A stretch of DNA of 64,000 nt, taken from assembly GCA_964030785.1 (NCBI GenBank), contig OZ034967.1, positions 72,295,613-72,359,612 of the forward strand. The letters run 5' to 3'. The translations under genes were made by a program, and so were the position numbers. Positions 1 through 10,133 of the stretch are shown here, in pieces. The stretch's first letter is position 1. Each line of letters starts with the position of its first letter. A model generated the notes under the pieces. The model saw nothing but the letters and a program-made list of their open reading frames with translations. It searched no databases and was not told where the DNA came from. Origin of the DNA: Siderastrea siderea (taxonomy: Eukaryota > Cnidaria > Anthozoa > Scleractinia > Rhizangiidae).

Positions 1-337
1 AGAAGTTTCGTCTGTCTGTGGACGCTTTTGCTCATTTTCTGGAATTAATAAGCCGGCGATTAGAGAATACATTAGCATAGATTAAAGCAGAGAGCTTTGA
101 TTGCACACTTGTAACATACAAGTGCATTCCAGTGGAGTTTACAATTGTAGGGCTACAATTGTTATTTACTCTTGTATCTGACTCGTGCTACACGTTTAAG
201 TTCCAGAGTAGAAAACTCTTTTATTGAATTCTTGTATTTACAAGCTGGACTTTACACGCGTAAATTACACGTGTAAAAACTACAAGTGTAGTCTTTTTAT
301 TGAATTGACCCCTGGTATTTTCCGCCCCCTTTTTGCT
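1..337. other. non-coding, cluster of short palindromes
   Basis: No gene is seen. Between about 105 and 300 there are many short perfect or near-perfect palindromes, including ACAATTGT twice, TTACACGTGTAA, CTACAAGTGTAG and CTTGTAACATACAAG. They may be the decayed end of a foldback element, but no boundaries can be drawn. Confidence 0.4.
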
Positions 338-1390
338 AGCCTGGGTTCCCTGTGGTCAAAAAGACTTACAAACTGAATCGTTAAACTCACGATAACTGTC
401 AAGGAAACGAATACTTATCAGTCGACAGACAGTCCCAGATCAGCAGCTCACACCGTAGCCTGCTACAACTATTCAAAAATTTCTTATTTGGGTCATTTTC
501 GTCATACGTAGGGGAACATGTACGCCAACCCACTTACTCTGCAGAAGAGGATTTTATTGTTAATGTTTCAGGTGAGCGTTCGCCTGAAAAATGCGTAAAA
601 TATTAATTAGGTTAAATTACTCGTGACTACTAGATTCCGAATACCACGCATAAACAGAGAGCTTAAAGGGCTCAACCTTTCGCCCTAGCATAACGAGGGA
701 CGTAATAATTACTGTCTTGGAGTTTCAGTGTTGGTCTTCTGAATGACGCGTAGATCAGATGGGACACTTGTAAAAGGTCAGAGTCTTCTCTGACCAACAT
801 TACATGTTCGTCAAGATTAACGTAGAAAACGCTATTGCTTCGTTATTCTCTTTTATTTTAATTTTTTTTTATTTTTACCATCAGATTATTTTTTTTTCCT
901 CTGAACGTAGCTAACAGCCTTCGCAGTTCACACCTACAACAGTCTGCAGAACAGGCGTATTTAAATAATGCCTGTCATGCAGGCTCATATTTGCACCAGA
1001 GAGAAAAACCCATAAAACTCCCCTTCTCCCGTTTGGTGAAAAAAAAAATCTGAAATTCGCCAGGTCATTCTAACTAACTATACCTTGTGATGTTTTTTGT
1101 CGAGCTTTGTCGGCCTTTATCTCTTATAAGGATCGATCTCAAGATTTACAGTATGCGTGGCTGAGTGATCACAAGTTGAATTATTGAATGTGTTGGTTTA
1201 TATTCTTATGTAACATTTTTTTAATTAGAAAAGAAACCTCTCTTCCAGATATGTCTTTGTCAAAATAAGTTTTAACTAATACTTAAATGGGCTGCTTAAC
1301 CCGTTTGGGATAAGCTTTCCCCTTAATCAGGCTTATTTTTGTTGTTCACATCACGGCCATTAATCTATTTGACCACAGGGTACCCAGGCT
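338..1390. mobile_element. putative non-autonomous TIR DNA element
   Basis: A 23-bp sequence starting AGCCTGGGTTCCCTGTGG at 338-360 is repeated in inverted orientation at 1368-1390 with one mismatch. The interior (about 1 kb) is AT-rich and has no coding potential. No convincing target-site duplication flanks the repeats, so the superfamily is not assigned and the boundaries may be off by a few bases. Confidence 0.5.
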
Positions 1391-1773
1391 CATGAGCAGA
1401 TCTACTGGCAGAAAAATATACATAATATATGGATTTAATGTGGTATCTCAAGTATCTCTAATGACTGTTTGTTATCATTTTTTTCGTTCGCTGATCAAAT
1501 CAGTTGAAAAGTTTCCTAAAATAATTCCATTTTGCCATTAGTGATTTGTTAGTGAGCCTGGTTGTCCTGTGACCAAGTTATTGAAAATAGATTTGCGTTC
1601 CACGGCCCCGGGATGCTCGGATCACGTGGCACCCCTTCTGAATTTGTTTTATATGGCCTCGAGAATATGTGTGCCAAATTTGATGCTTTTACGCGATTTG
1701 TTACGATTTTACCCTTAACTGACCGGACTTATTATCAAAGAAACCACAACTGCCGGATTTAAAGCTAGTGAGA
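1391..1773. other. non-coding stretch
   Basis: AT-rich sequence between the putative TIR element and the satellite. The longest reading frame (about 60 codons, non-ATG start) shows no recognisable motif. Nothing is supported here. Confidence 0.5.
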
Positions 1774-3047
1774 GTTTGTGCCTGCCGCAGTTTGACAAGT
1801 AGGCTATTCTACAGCACCGTGCACCACTGTAGCTGAAGCTGTTGTTTGGTAAGTTTGTGCTTGCCGCAGTTTGACAAGTAGGCTATACTACAGCACCGTG
1901 CGTCACTGTAGCTGAAGCTGTTGTTTGGTAAGTTGGTGCCTGCCGCAGTTTGACAAGTAGGCTATTCTACAGCACCGTGCGTCACTGTAGCTGAAGCTGT
2001 TGTTTGGTAAGTTTGTGCCTGCCGCAGTTTGACAAGTAGGCTATTCTACAGCACCGTGCGTCACTGTAGCTGAAGCTGTTGTTTAGTAAGTTGGTGCCTG
2101 CCGCAGTTTGACAAGTAGGCTATTCTACAGCACCGTGCGCCACTGTAGCTGAAGCTGTTGTTTGGTAAGTTTGTGCCTGCCGCAGTTTGACAAGTAGGCT
2201 ATTCTACAGCACCGTGCGTCACTGTAGCTGAAGCTGTTGTTTGGTAAGTTGGTGCCTGCCGCAGTTTGACAAGTAGGCTATTCTACAGCACCGTGCGTCA
2301 CTGTAGCTGAAGCTGTTGTTTGGTAAGTTGGTGCCTGCCGCAGTTTGACAAGTAGGCTATTCTACAGCACCGTGCGTCACTGTAGCTGAAGCTGTTGTTT
2401 GGTAAGTTGGTGCCTGCCGCAGTTTGACAAGTAGGCTATTCTACAGCACCGTGCGCCACTGTAGCTGAAGCTGTTGTTTGGTAAGTTTGTGCCTGCCGCA
2501 GTTTGACAAGTAGGCTATTCTACAGCACCGTGCGTCACTGTAGCTGAAGCTGTTGTTTAGTAAGTTGGTGCCTGCCGCAGTTTGACAAGTAGGCTATTCT
2601 ACAGCACCGTGCGCCACTGTAGCTGAAGCTGTTGTTTGGTAAGTTTGTGCCTGCCGCAGTTTGACAAGTAGGCTATTCTACAGCACCGTGCGTCACTGTA
2701 GCTGAAGCTGTTGTTTGGTAAGTTGGTGCCTGCCGCAGTTTGACAAGTAGGCTATTCTACAGCACCGTGCGTCACTGTAGCTGAAGCTGTTGTTTGGTAA
2801 GTTGGTGCCTGCCGCAGTTTGACAAGTAGGCTATTCTACAGCACCGTGCGTCACTGTAGCTGAAGCTGTTGTTTGGTAAGTTGGTGCCTGCCGCAGTTTG
2901 ACAAGTAGGCTATTCTACAGCACCGTGCGCCACTGTAGCTGAAGCTGTTGTTTGGTAAGTTGGTGCCTGCCGCAGTTTGACAAGTAGGCTATTCTACAGC
3001 ACCGTGCGCCACTGTAGCTGAAGCTGTTGTTTGGTAAGTTGGTGTGG
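1774..3047. repeat. 79-bp tandem satellite, 16 copies, with higher-order structure
   Basis: The heptamer GCCGCAG recurs at 1784, 1863, 1942, 2021 and so on to 2969, always 79 bp apart, giving 16 units. Units differ at a few diagnostic positions: TTTGTG or TTGGTG near the start, GCGTCAC or GCGCCAC in the middle, TTTGGTAAG or TTTAGTAAG at the end. The variant pattern of units 4-9 is exactly repeated in units 10-15, so a 474-bp six-unit block has been duplicated. Each unit contains a small inverted pair, CTACAG and CTGTAG, separated by 12 bases. Every reading frame is short, so it is not a protein repeat. Confidence 0.97.
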
Positions 3048-4090
3048 GCCCGTGAATAGCTACAACCGGGGTAAAACATTTTGGTGTCAGAAACAACATT
3101 GAAAAGGGGAAGGGGGAGCTCACTTGCACAAGCTGTTTCAAGGTTTCTGGCCGGGATTATAGCTTGCCCCGCAGTCCCTTAGTGGTAATTGAAATATCAC
3201 TATGATCGGTGAACGTACTCGCAGGTATTCTGTGGCAAGACCATTTAGAGATTTATAAACCACATAGTAGCTGTTGAATTTTTCCGCTGTTCGTCTAGTT
3301 TTTCTCTAGCCAAGTATTTTAAAAAGGTCGTCTACACTGCCCTCATAAGAATAGAACTAGTGCGTTTAGATGCATACGAACATATCAAAAGGAACAAACG
3401 ATTTACCAACAAATAACGTCAAAGATTAATTGACGATATATGTTGGTATATTAATAGATGGCAGGAAAAAATCTTGGTTTCAGGGACTCCGCTTGGCGTG
3501 GAAGTTGGTCTTACGTAAGACTTTCTAGGTGCAGAAGGTGGCCATGATTAGTTCACTACACAAGATTAAATCAGCCATTGTACGTGATTCCTGCTTTTAC
3601 GGTGATTAATGTCACATTATTTTCCATCTAAATTTTATTCATACAGCTGAACTCCAATCTCGTATCTCCATTCTTCAAATCCTTATTGCACTGGTCATTC
3701 GTTGCTAAACTGGTCAAGGGCAACGAAGACGTTGGGTAAGAGGGTGAGAATTAGGTGTCTGGTGCGAGTATCCTTTCGAACGAATTCAAATCTAGCTTAA
3801 ACTGTGGAGTTAGTTCAATAAAGAGAAAGTTTGATGACATTTCAGATCTTAAAACTGGCTCAGCTGTCTAAGTCTCTCAACACAGCTTTTGCTCAACCGT
3901 CACTTCCTTTGTACTCTTTCGAAAAAACTTTAAAATACACAGTATGACACTTAGACTTTTCAAATTCCACAGCTCGGAGGAGATGTTAGCATTCTTGGGT
4001 TTTAGACCCTGGGGCGGAGGGGGGGGGGAATCACTTTCACACAAAGTGTACCGAGCATTTGCCAAGCTATTATATTTGAACAGGGTCAGA
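3048..4090. other. non-coding stretch
   Basis: Unique AT-rich sequence. No frame with recognisable protein content and no convincing repeat was seen. A run of ten G begins near 4019. Confidence 0.5.
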
Positions 4091-4207
4091 AAAATGGGGT
4101 TCCGGATGGGGGTCCAGATGGGGGTCCAGATGAGGGGCCAGAAGGGGGTCCAGGAAGGGTCCAGATGGGGTCCAGATGTGGTCCACAAGGGGTCCAGATG
4201 GGGATCC
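4091..4207. repeat. G-rich degenerate minisatellite
   Basis: A unit resembling GGGGGTCCAGAT (about 10-12 bp) is repeated roughly nine times with variation. The many closely spaced runs of three to five G could form a G-quadruplex on the plus strand. Reading frames through it on both strands are low-complexity translations (Gly-Pro-Ser on minus) and are not treated as genes. Confidence 0.8.
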
Positions 4208-6553
4208 AAAACGGAGGGTCCACGTTTTGTACCGACCCTTCGCCATTTGCTATTTCCGTTCCATTGACAGTCACTGTATGAAACAACAAATATAAGGTGG
4301 CATAATGAGTCCGTATACATAACGTATACGGGGAGATGTGCTGAAGTATAAGGACGTCGATGTATAAGGACTGTGCAATGAAAGCTGTGCAACTACAGCT
4401 TACACATAACCGTGCGCTAAGTGTTAGGACATCGTATATTCCTTGTTTTACCAAGTGTCTAAACCTTTCAACTTCCCAGTCTACTGTTCATGAATATAAT
4501 TTTGACGTGGTAAATTAGTGAATGATATTTAATTTTCGCTATAACTTTTGTGATTGTTTTGTCCGGACACAAGGGCATACTGTTTCGTAGACCCTTGGGT
4601 CCTCCAAATTCCCTCCTTTACCAAGCATTACAGTGCAGCAAATTTACGAATCTGGGGCTCCTGAACATATTTTTACCTTTAAACGCAACCGAAGCCTATT
4701 TTTTTCTGTAACATTTTTGATAATTTTGTCCGGACACAAGTGTCTACAAGTATAGAAGTGTATGCGTTCTTTACGATTCTTTATTCTTCTTTACGCGCAA
4801 TTCCGAGATATTATAATTTCCAATTAATTGCTTGCCGAAGAACAAAAAGAAATGGAATATTTACGCCCTTATGCTAGTCAACGATTTCCCTGCTGTATTT
4901 TGACCGACTTTGCTGTGAACATTTACAGTAACTTTACGCCTCTTTATCGCTGTTAACGCGTCTTTACGCAACGCTCCTTACGTTCTTAACGATTTGTTAA
5001 CCCTCTTTACGTGTATTTAATCTTCTAACGTACAAATCATTATTTGCAAATGCGAGCCGTACGTCCTGTAGTTCATGCACTGCCTCTTCTTTTCTTGTTT
5101 GCGTATGTATCCACTCGGAATGGTACTTTTACCCGAGCCGCTACCATTCCTGTTGAAAAGTATTTAGGGCTTTTTTTGTGTGTGCAAGTATTAAACTAGT
5201 CAGGGAGAAAGCGAGTTCCTTTGAATCTATGCGTAAACGCCTTGAACTGCGCATAATGGAAAAAGAAAATGCTTTGAATCGGTAAAAAAAGTACAGTTGA
5301 ACCTCGAAGTGCCATGGGACTGGGGAAATTGGTACAGTATATCGAGGGTTTGTTATATTGAGGTTCTTTTACATACATTACACTATTACTGGGCTGAAAA
5401 ATATCGTTCGTTATACTGAGGAATTCTTTACAGCTTCCACTGGACGCTTTCTTCCATCCCCTACAGCGCGGCTTCATGGGAGCTGGAAACGAGGTAACGC
5501 GGTGGATTTGATCAGCGGTTTCCGTGTTAGCGTCAATTGTGGCGTCCATTTTGAAATTACACGAATGTGTGATATTTCTTCAACGTCCTCAAAAGGTAAC
5601 AGGAATTTACTACATTTTATATCTGGAACATTGCGCTAGATGGCCTTCGAAGACAACAAAAAGTTTCTTTCCAAAATATTGGTGATCTTCGAACTGTTAT
5701 TGATGGCACAAAGCATCGCAGAGTGACTATGACTCCGGCAAATAGGAAATCCACGTGACGCCGTGATGTAGTGGCTGTGAGAATTCATGGAATGAAAAGG
5801 CGGGAAATTTGAACTTGAAGACGCTTCAATGGGGCAGGCAAAGCTTTTCTGTTCTATGTTGAGTTGGATTTCCCCGCTGGCTTGAAGTAAATACAGATTA
5901 CCGAGGTAGGCCGTCTTTGTTTCAAACTAAATCAGTAAATGCAGAACCATGACGTGTCACTGGCTTGGAAGGTTTCAGTTTTGTCAATATGGATTTGTCA
6001 ACGAACTTCTCTCAACCACTTTAATCCCAAAAGTACGCAAGTTTTAAACTAAGAAGGTAGTCGAAGTTTGCAATCAAGTATTTGAAATCGGGTTAATTAT
6101 ATCTATAAATGTACCTACAGCTCAAGATTAGACTCTGCTAACTAGAGAAAGGTTCACAGTCAAACTAAGAAAACCGCGAACGGTGGAAACATTTCTGAGA
6201 TGTTGCCCAACCACCTGTGAGATCTTGAAACTGTAGAAAATGAATGGTTTTCTACAGCTTTGTGGCTCTTTTCTTAAACACATGCATCACAAAAGCAAAA
6301 AAAATGCGTGGGAGATTGTGTAGTTCCAAAAAAATATCCATACCCACCACGTAGATGGTCACTGGAAATTCTGAGAGGAGGAGGGGTATCAATAGCCAAA
6401 CTTTTAAAGTTAAAGTTTAACTTTCTGAAGAGTAGGGGTTTGAACCAAAAAATCATCCGTGGAAAGGGTGCGGATATTTTCTGGAACCACACTTTTCACA
6501 TGTGCTTGTAGTTACTGTATTTATGTCAAGTGAAATTATAAGCTGCTGGACTA
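4208..6553. other. non-coding, with a probable pogo/Tigger-type remnant near 5293
   Basis: No gene is supported. At about 5293-5415 the sequence begins ACAGTTGAACCTCGA and includes TATATCGAGGGTTTGTTATATTG, broken by its similarity to internal parts of Tigger/pogo MITEs; only one end is recognisable, so it is a decayed fragment at best. The rest is unique AT-rich DNA. Confidence 0.4.
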
Positions 6554-6711
6554 CAGTGAAACCTATATTCAGCTTACACCACAAAAAGCGGACACCCTGT
6601 ATTAAGCGGACATGGGTGCCAGTGTAAAACGAACCCGTTTTTGGTGGACACCTCTATAAAGCGGACACTAGCGAGAGTCCTGTTGGTGTCCGCTTAATAC
6701 AGGTTTCACTG
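6554..6711. mobile_element. Tc1/mariner (pogo/Tigger-like) MITE
   Basis: The element starts CAGTGAAACCT and ends AGGTTTCACTG, with TA on both sides (6552-6553 and 6712-6713), as expected for the TA target duplication of Tc1/mariner elements. The CAGTNNNNCCT terminus is typical of the pogo/Tigger branch. At 158 bp it is non-coding and was mobilised in trans. Subterminal motifs AAGCGGACAC occur in both orientations. Confidence 0.8.
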
Positions 6712-6713
6712 TA

Positions 6714-8107
6714 ATTCAACCATGTCGAACCATCAAGTAATGTCTTCTAGATTTATTAATTCTCTTTTAAAATTGCTCAAACCTTTTTTTCCTTGAGCGG
6801 TGTATGTGACTCTGAAATAGGAAGTAAGGTCAATTTTTTTTTAATTTCTGTGGGATAAAAAAAAGGAGATACAAAACAGGAACCAGAGTTATTCTGTAAC
6901 TGATGAAACCATTAATTTACTGCAGTTTCAAGGTCTTGCTTGTGATTGGCCAAAGTAAAATCCAAAATTTCAGAAATTTTTCACCATTCACAGTTTCTTA
7001 GTTTGACTGTCAGTTATGGAGTTGTTGAAGCAATCAAGTTTGGATAGCGTGAGAATTGAGGAAGTAGCCATTTTGTTGCTTGAATGGGATTTCGGGATAG
7101 CAATATATTAATTAAAGTTCAAATGAACACAATTACCTGGAAACAGGTTTCGCCTAACCCTATTTAGCATGGGGGAGGGGGGGGGGCACATTGTGCCCGT
7201 GCTGACTTTGACGAATTATAACTTTTAAACGGCTGGACGAATAATCATCAAATCTCATGACTTTTCCTGAAATTTATCAGAGAAAATTTACCTGTGTCAA
7301 TGCCACGTCTATAATGATTGACATTTCCGTAGCAACCGTCTACTCAGGAGGTGTTTTGACTAATTTTGTCTTTTTTCATTTTTTTTTTCAGTTTTTCCCT
7401 TCGTTTCAAAAAAGAGAATAATCCTTTACTTTTTTGTGCTTGTTTTGATTAAGTATGTTTCTTAGAACCAATTTATATATTTTCGATGACGTCATTGTCA
7501 ACGGTATGACTGCATGCTCTTTCATCACAAGAGCGTGAATACTTTTCGAGATCTATGGGGGGGGGGGGGCACAAACCGCAGGCTCAGAAACTCCAAAAAA
7601 GCCCAGGCGAAATAAGGTTAAGGGGCTGCTCAGTAACGTTGCCCCATTGCCAAGGTACTTCCCACAATGTCACCCCTTCACAGAAAAAACACAAATATCT
7701 TATACACTGTATAAACATAGATAGCCCAAGTGTGTAGCGCTTTGTTTATTTTTTGTAATATATGTTAGCAAAGCAAAACTCACGTATGACGCTTTAATCG
7801 GTCACTTAAAGTTGACCCATTTTTAGGTTAAATTGGTTTTAAAATTGGTTAAATAAGCAGACATTGTTTTCTTCATATGATGTATATGATGTTACTTTCT
7901 CTCTCTAACCACTCATTTGCCTTCACATAGTTTTCAAATTTGAAGTTTTCTTCAGCACTTTGCCGTAAGCGACGCACAAAAATCCTTATAAATAACTTAA
8001 ATAATTACCAATAATTTTTAATAATCATGAAACAACTGTCTTTTTAGAAAACTAACCATGCAGCAATGTTCTGAATCAATCAATGGGGAATCTTTCTTAA
8101 GGGACAG
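6714..8107. other. non-coding, two poly-G tracts
   Basis: No gene is seen. G homopolymers of 10 and 13 bases lie at 7177-7186 and 7557-7569. The rest is AT-rich unique sequence. Confidence 0.5.
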
Positions 8108-8168
8108 TAAGGCGCCGTTTACATGAGTTATTTCATCCCGGGATGAGATTCACCCCGGGATGACCTTC

Positions 8169-8416
8169 TGTCATGCGGGTATAAAGTGGCGATAATAGAG
8201 TCAGTCCAAAGGCAGGGAGAGCGAAGAGAACCGAACACACAAGGAATGAAAACTCAACAACAATCACAACTGTATTCCAATATGGCGACCCGATTACAAG
8301 CTTCTGCCATGTGACTTGCGCGCGCATACATTTCATTGCAACGACCGCGTGGCAGACTGAGTTACAACAATAACAAAACCTAGAAAGTTCAAAGTTCAAT
8401 GCAAGTCTATTCGACA
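8169..8416 (-). repeat. 3' LTR of the BEL/Pao element
   Basis: 248-bp terminal repeat, starting TGTCATGCGGGT on the plus strand and ending TTCGACA. It is the downstream LTR because the element is read on the minus strand. It matches the other LTR except for about six substitutions, three of them at its right end. Confidence 0.95.
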
Positions 8417-10108
8417 TCCTCGGGGGGGGGGGGGGCGGATGCGTCTCGTCCATTCTGAGATGCGCCTCATGGCCTCAGTAGTCGCAGCTCGTCTCGGTCT
8501 GGTTGACACAACTGCAGTAGGTTGCTGTTCAGAACCGTCATGTGATGCAATCTTAGGAACAGTGGTACTTGTGATTTCAAGTGGGTACAGTTTAGTGACT
8601 GGTCGGTTAGTGTACCCGGTACTAGTGCGAATGTGCGTTGCTCGGACAAGGCCATCACCTCCTCTGATCAGTTTCTTTATAACAGCTCGCTTCCAGGTTG
8701 ACCTAGGACCTTCCTTACGGACCAACACGACGTCTCCTGTCTTGACTGACTGCTCATTGGTCCCAGTTGTTCTGTGGAATTCACGAAGAGATGTGAGGTA
8801 CTCGTGCCTCCATCTGTTCCAGAAATGTTCGAGGATACGGGCTTGCGTTGTTATCTGTTGCCTCATGTCAGATGCACTTCCATAGTCAGGATCGAATGGA
8901 TCATCGTCAGCAACGGGGTAAGGCAGTGAAGTGATTCTTCTCCCGCACAGAAGATGGGAGGGTGTCAATGGTTCTTCGTATTCAGAATCGCTCGACACAT
9001 AAGTGATAGGGCGATCATTTAGAATGACTTCAATTTCAATGGTGAGTGTTTGGAGTTCTGTCAGTGTGACAGATGCCTTGCCAAGTGTCTTCATCATGGC
9101 CCTCTTCGTCAGTCCGATGAGTCGTTCCCAGAAGCCTCCGTACTAGGGAGCTCTTTTAGGGATAAGCTTCCACTCTACACCTTGTCGGCTGAACTGTCCC
9201 TTTCGTGAAGGAGATTGGAATTGCTCATTGAGAGTTTCTGCAAAGGCGAGGTAGGTGGAGGCATTATCGGATATCATATGGCGTGGGAGAGATCTGCGGC
9301 TCGAGAATCGCCGGAAGGCTTGAAGAAACCTTTCCTCTGAGAGATCACTGACTACTTCCAGATGTACTGCACTGGTTACAGCACAGGTGAAGTGACAAAT
9401 GTAGCTCTTGGTAACGCCATTTTGTGATCGCACATAAAGGGGTCCCGTAAAGTCTACTCCAGTTACTGAGAAGGGTGTCGTTTCTTGGACTCTCAATTTG
9501 GATAGGGGTGCAGGATCTGGAGCTCGGAAGGCTGTTCCTTCCACCTTGCGACTGCAGGTCACACAGCGACGAAGAAGTTTCCTTACATACTGGCGTATTG
9601 CAGTTATCCAGAAGCTCTGGCGTGGCAAAGTCACTACCGCGTTGACACCAGAGTGGAGTTGCTTTCTGTGGGCTTCGTAGACGATCAGTGCTGTGAAGGG
9701 ATGGTTGGGCGTAAGCAAGTAGGAAAATTTTGCTGAGTTCGCAAGCGGAGCATTATGGATCCCCCCCCCGCAACGAAGAAAGCCGTCGGCATCAAGAAAC
9801 AAGCGAAGCTGTCTCACTAAGGTTAAGTGAGTACTTGACTTGGACCGTAGGTTAGAAATCTCGTCTGCATAGATTTGTGCTTGGGAGTTCTGGATCCATT
9901 TGTGTTGGGCGTCTTGCCTCTCCTGTACAGATAGTGGACCCACTGTTTTTGTGGCATTGTTCTGCAAGTTCTTCACAAACCGTAGAACGTATGCTGTCAC
10001 AGCGAGTAAGCTGGAAAGAGTGCTAAATCTTGATACATCAATCAGATTGTGAATGCCTGGCTGCTTATCTTCGGGGTCTGTCTGAGTAGTACCATCGGTC
10101 ATGGTCAC
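8396..10108 (-). pseudogene. BEL/Pao integrase and C-terminal DUF5641 domain
   Basis: The first part (10108 to 9146) has the zinc-binding H-H-C-C module (HRKQLHSGVNAVV ... CVTC) and the catalytic core with Asp residues in GVDFTGPLYV and ISDNASTY. A TAG at 9143-9145 replaces what is normally a Trp in AP-W-YGG; the same frame then continues with GGFWERLIGLTKRA, which supplies the catalytic Glu, and with a C-terminal domain (GDVVLVRKEGPRSTWKRAVI, PVTKLYPLEI) of the DUF5641 type. It would insert the element's cDNA into the host genome. The frame runs into the LTR, after a poly-C stretch on the coding strand. Confidence 0.88.
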
Positions 10109-10133
10109 TGCATTGCTGGCTGCGATGGCAGGG

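Noticed and set aside
1774..3047. CRISPR-like array
   Set aside because: Units are contiguous 79-bp repeats with no unique spacers; it is a satellite in an animal genome.
3877..4454. Proline/glycine-rich ORFs on both strands
   Set aside because: They are translations of the G-rich minisatellite; composition is explained by the repeat.
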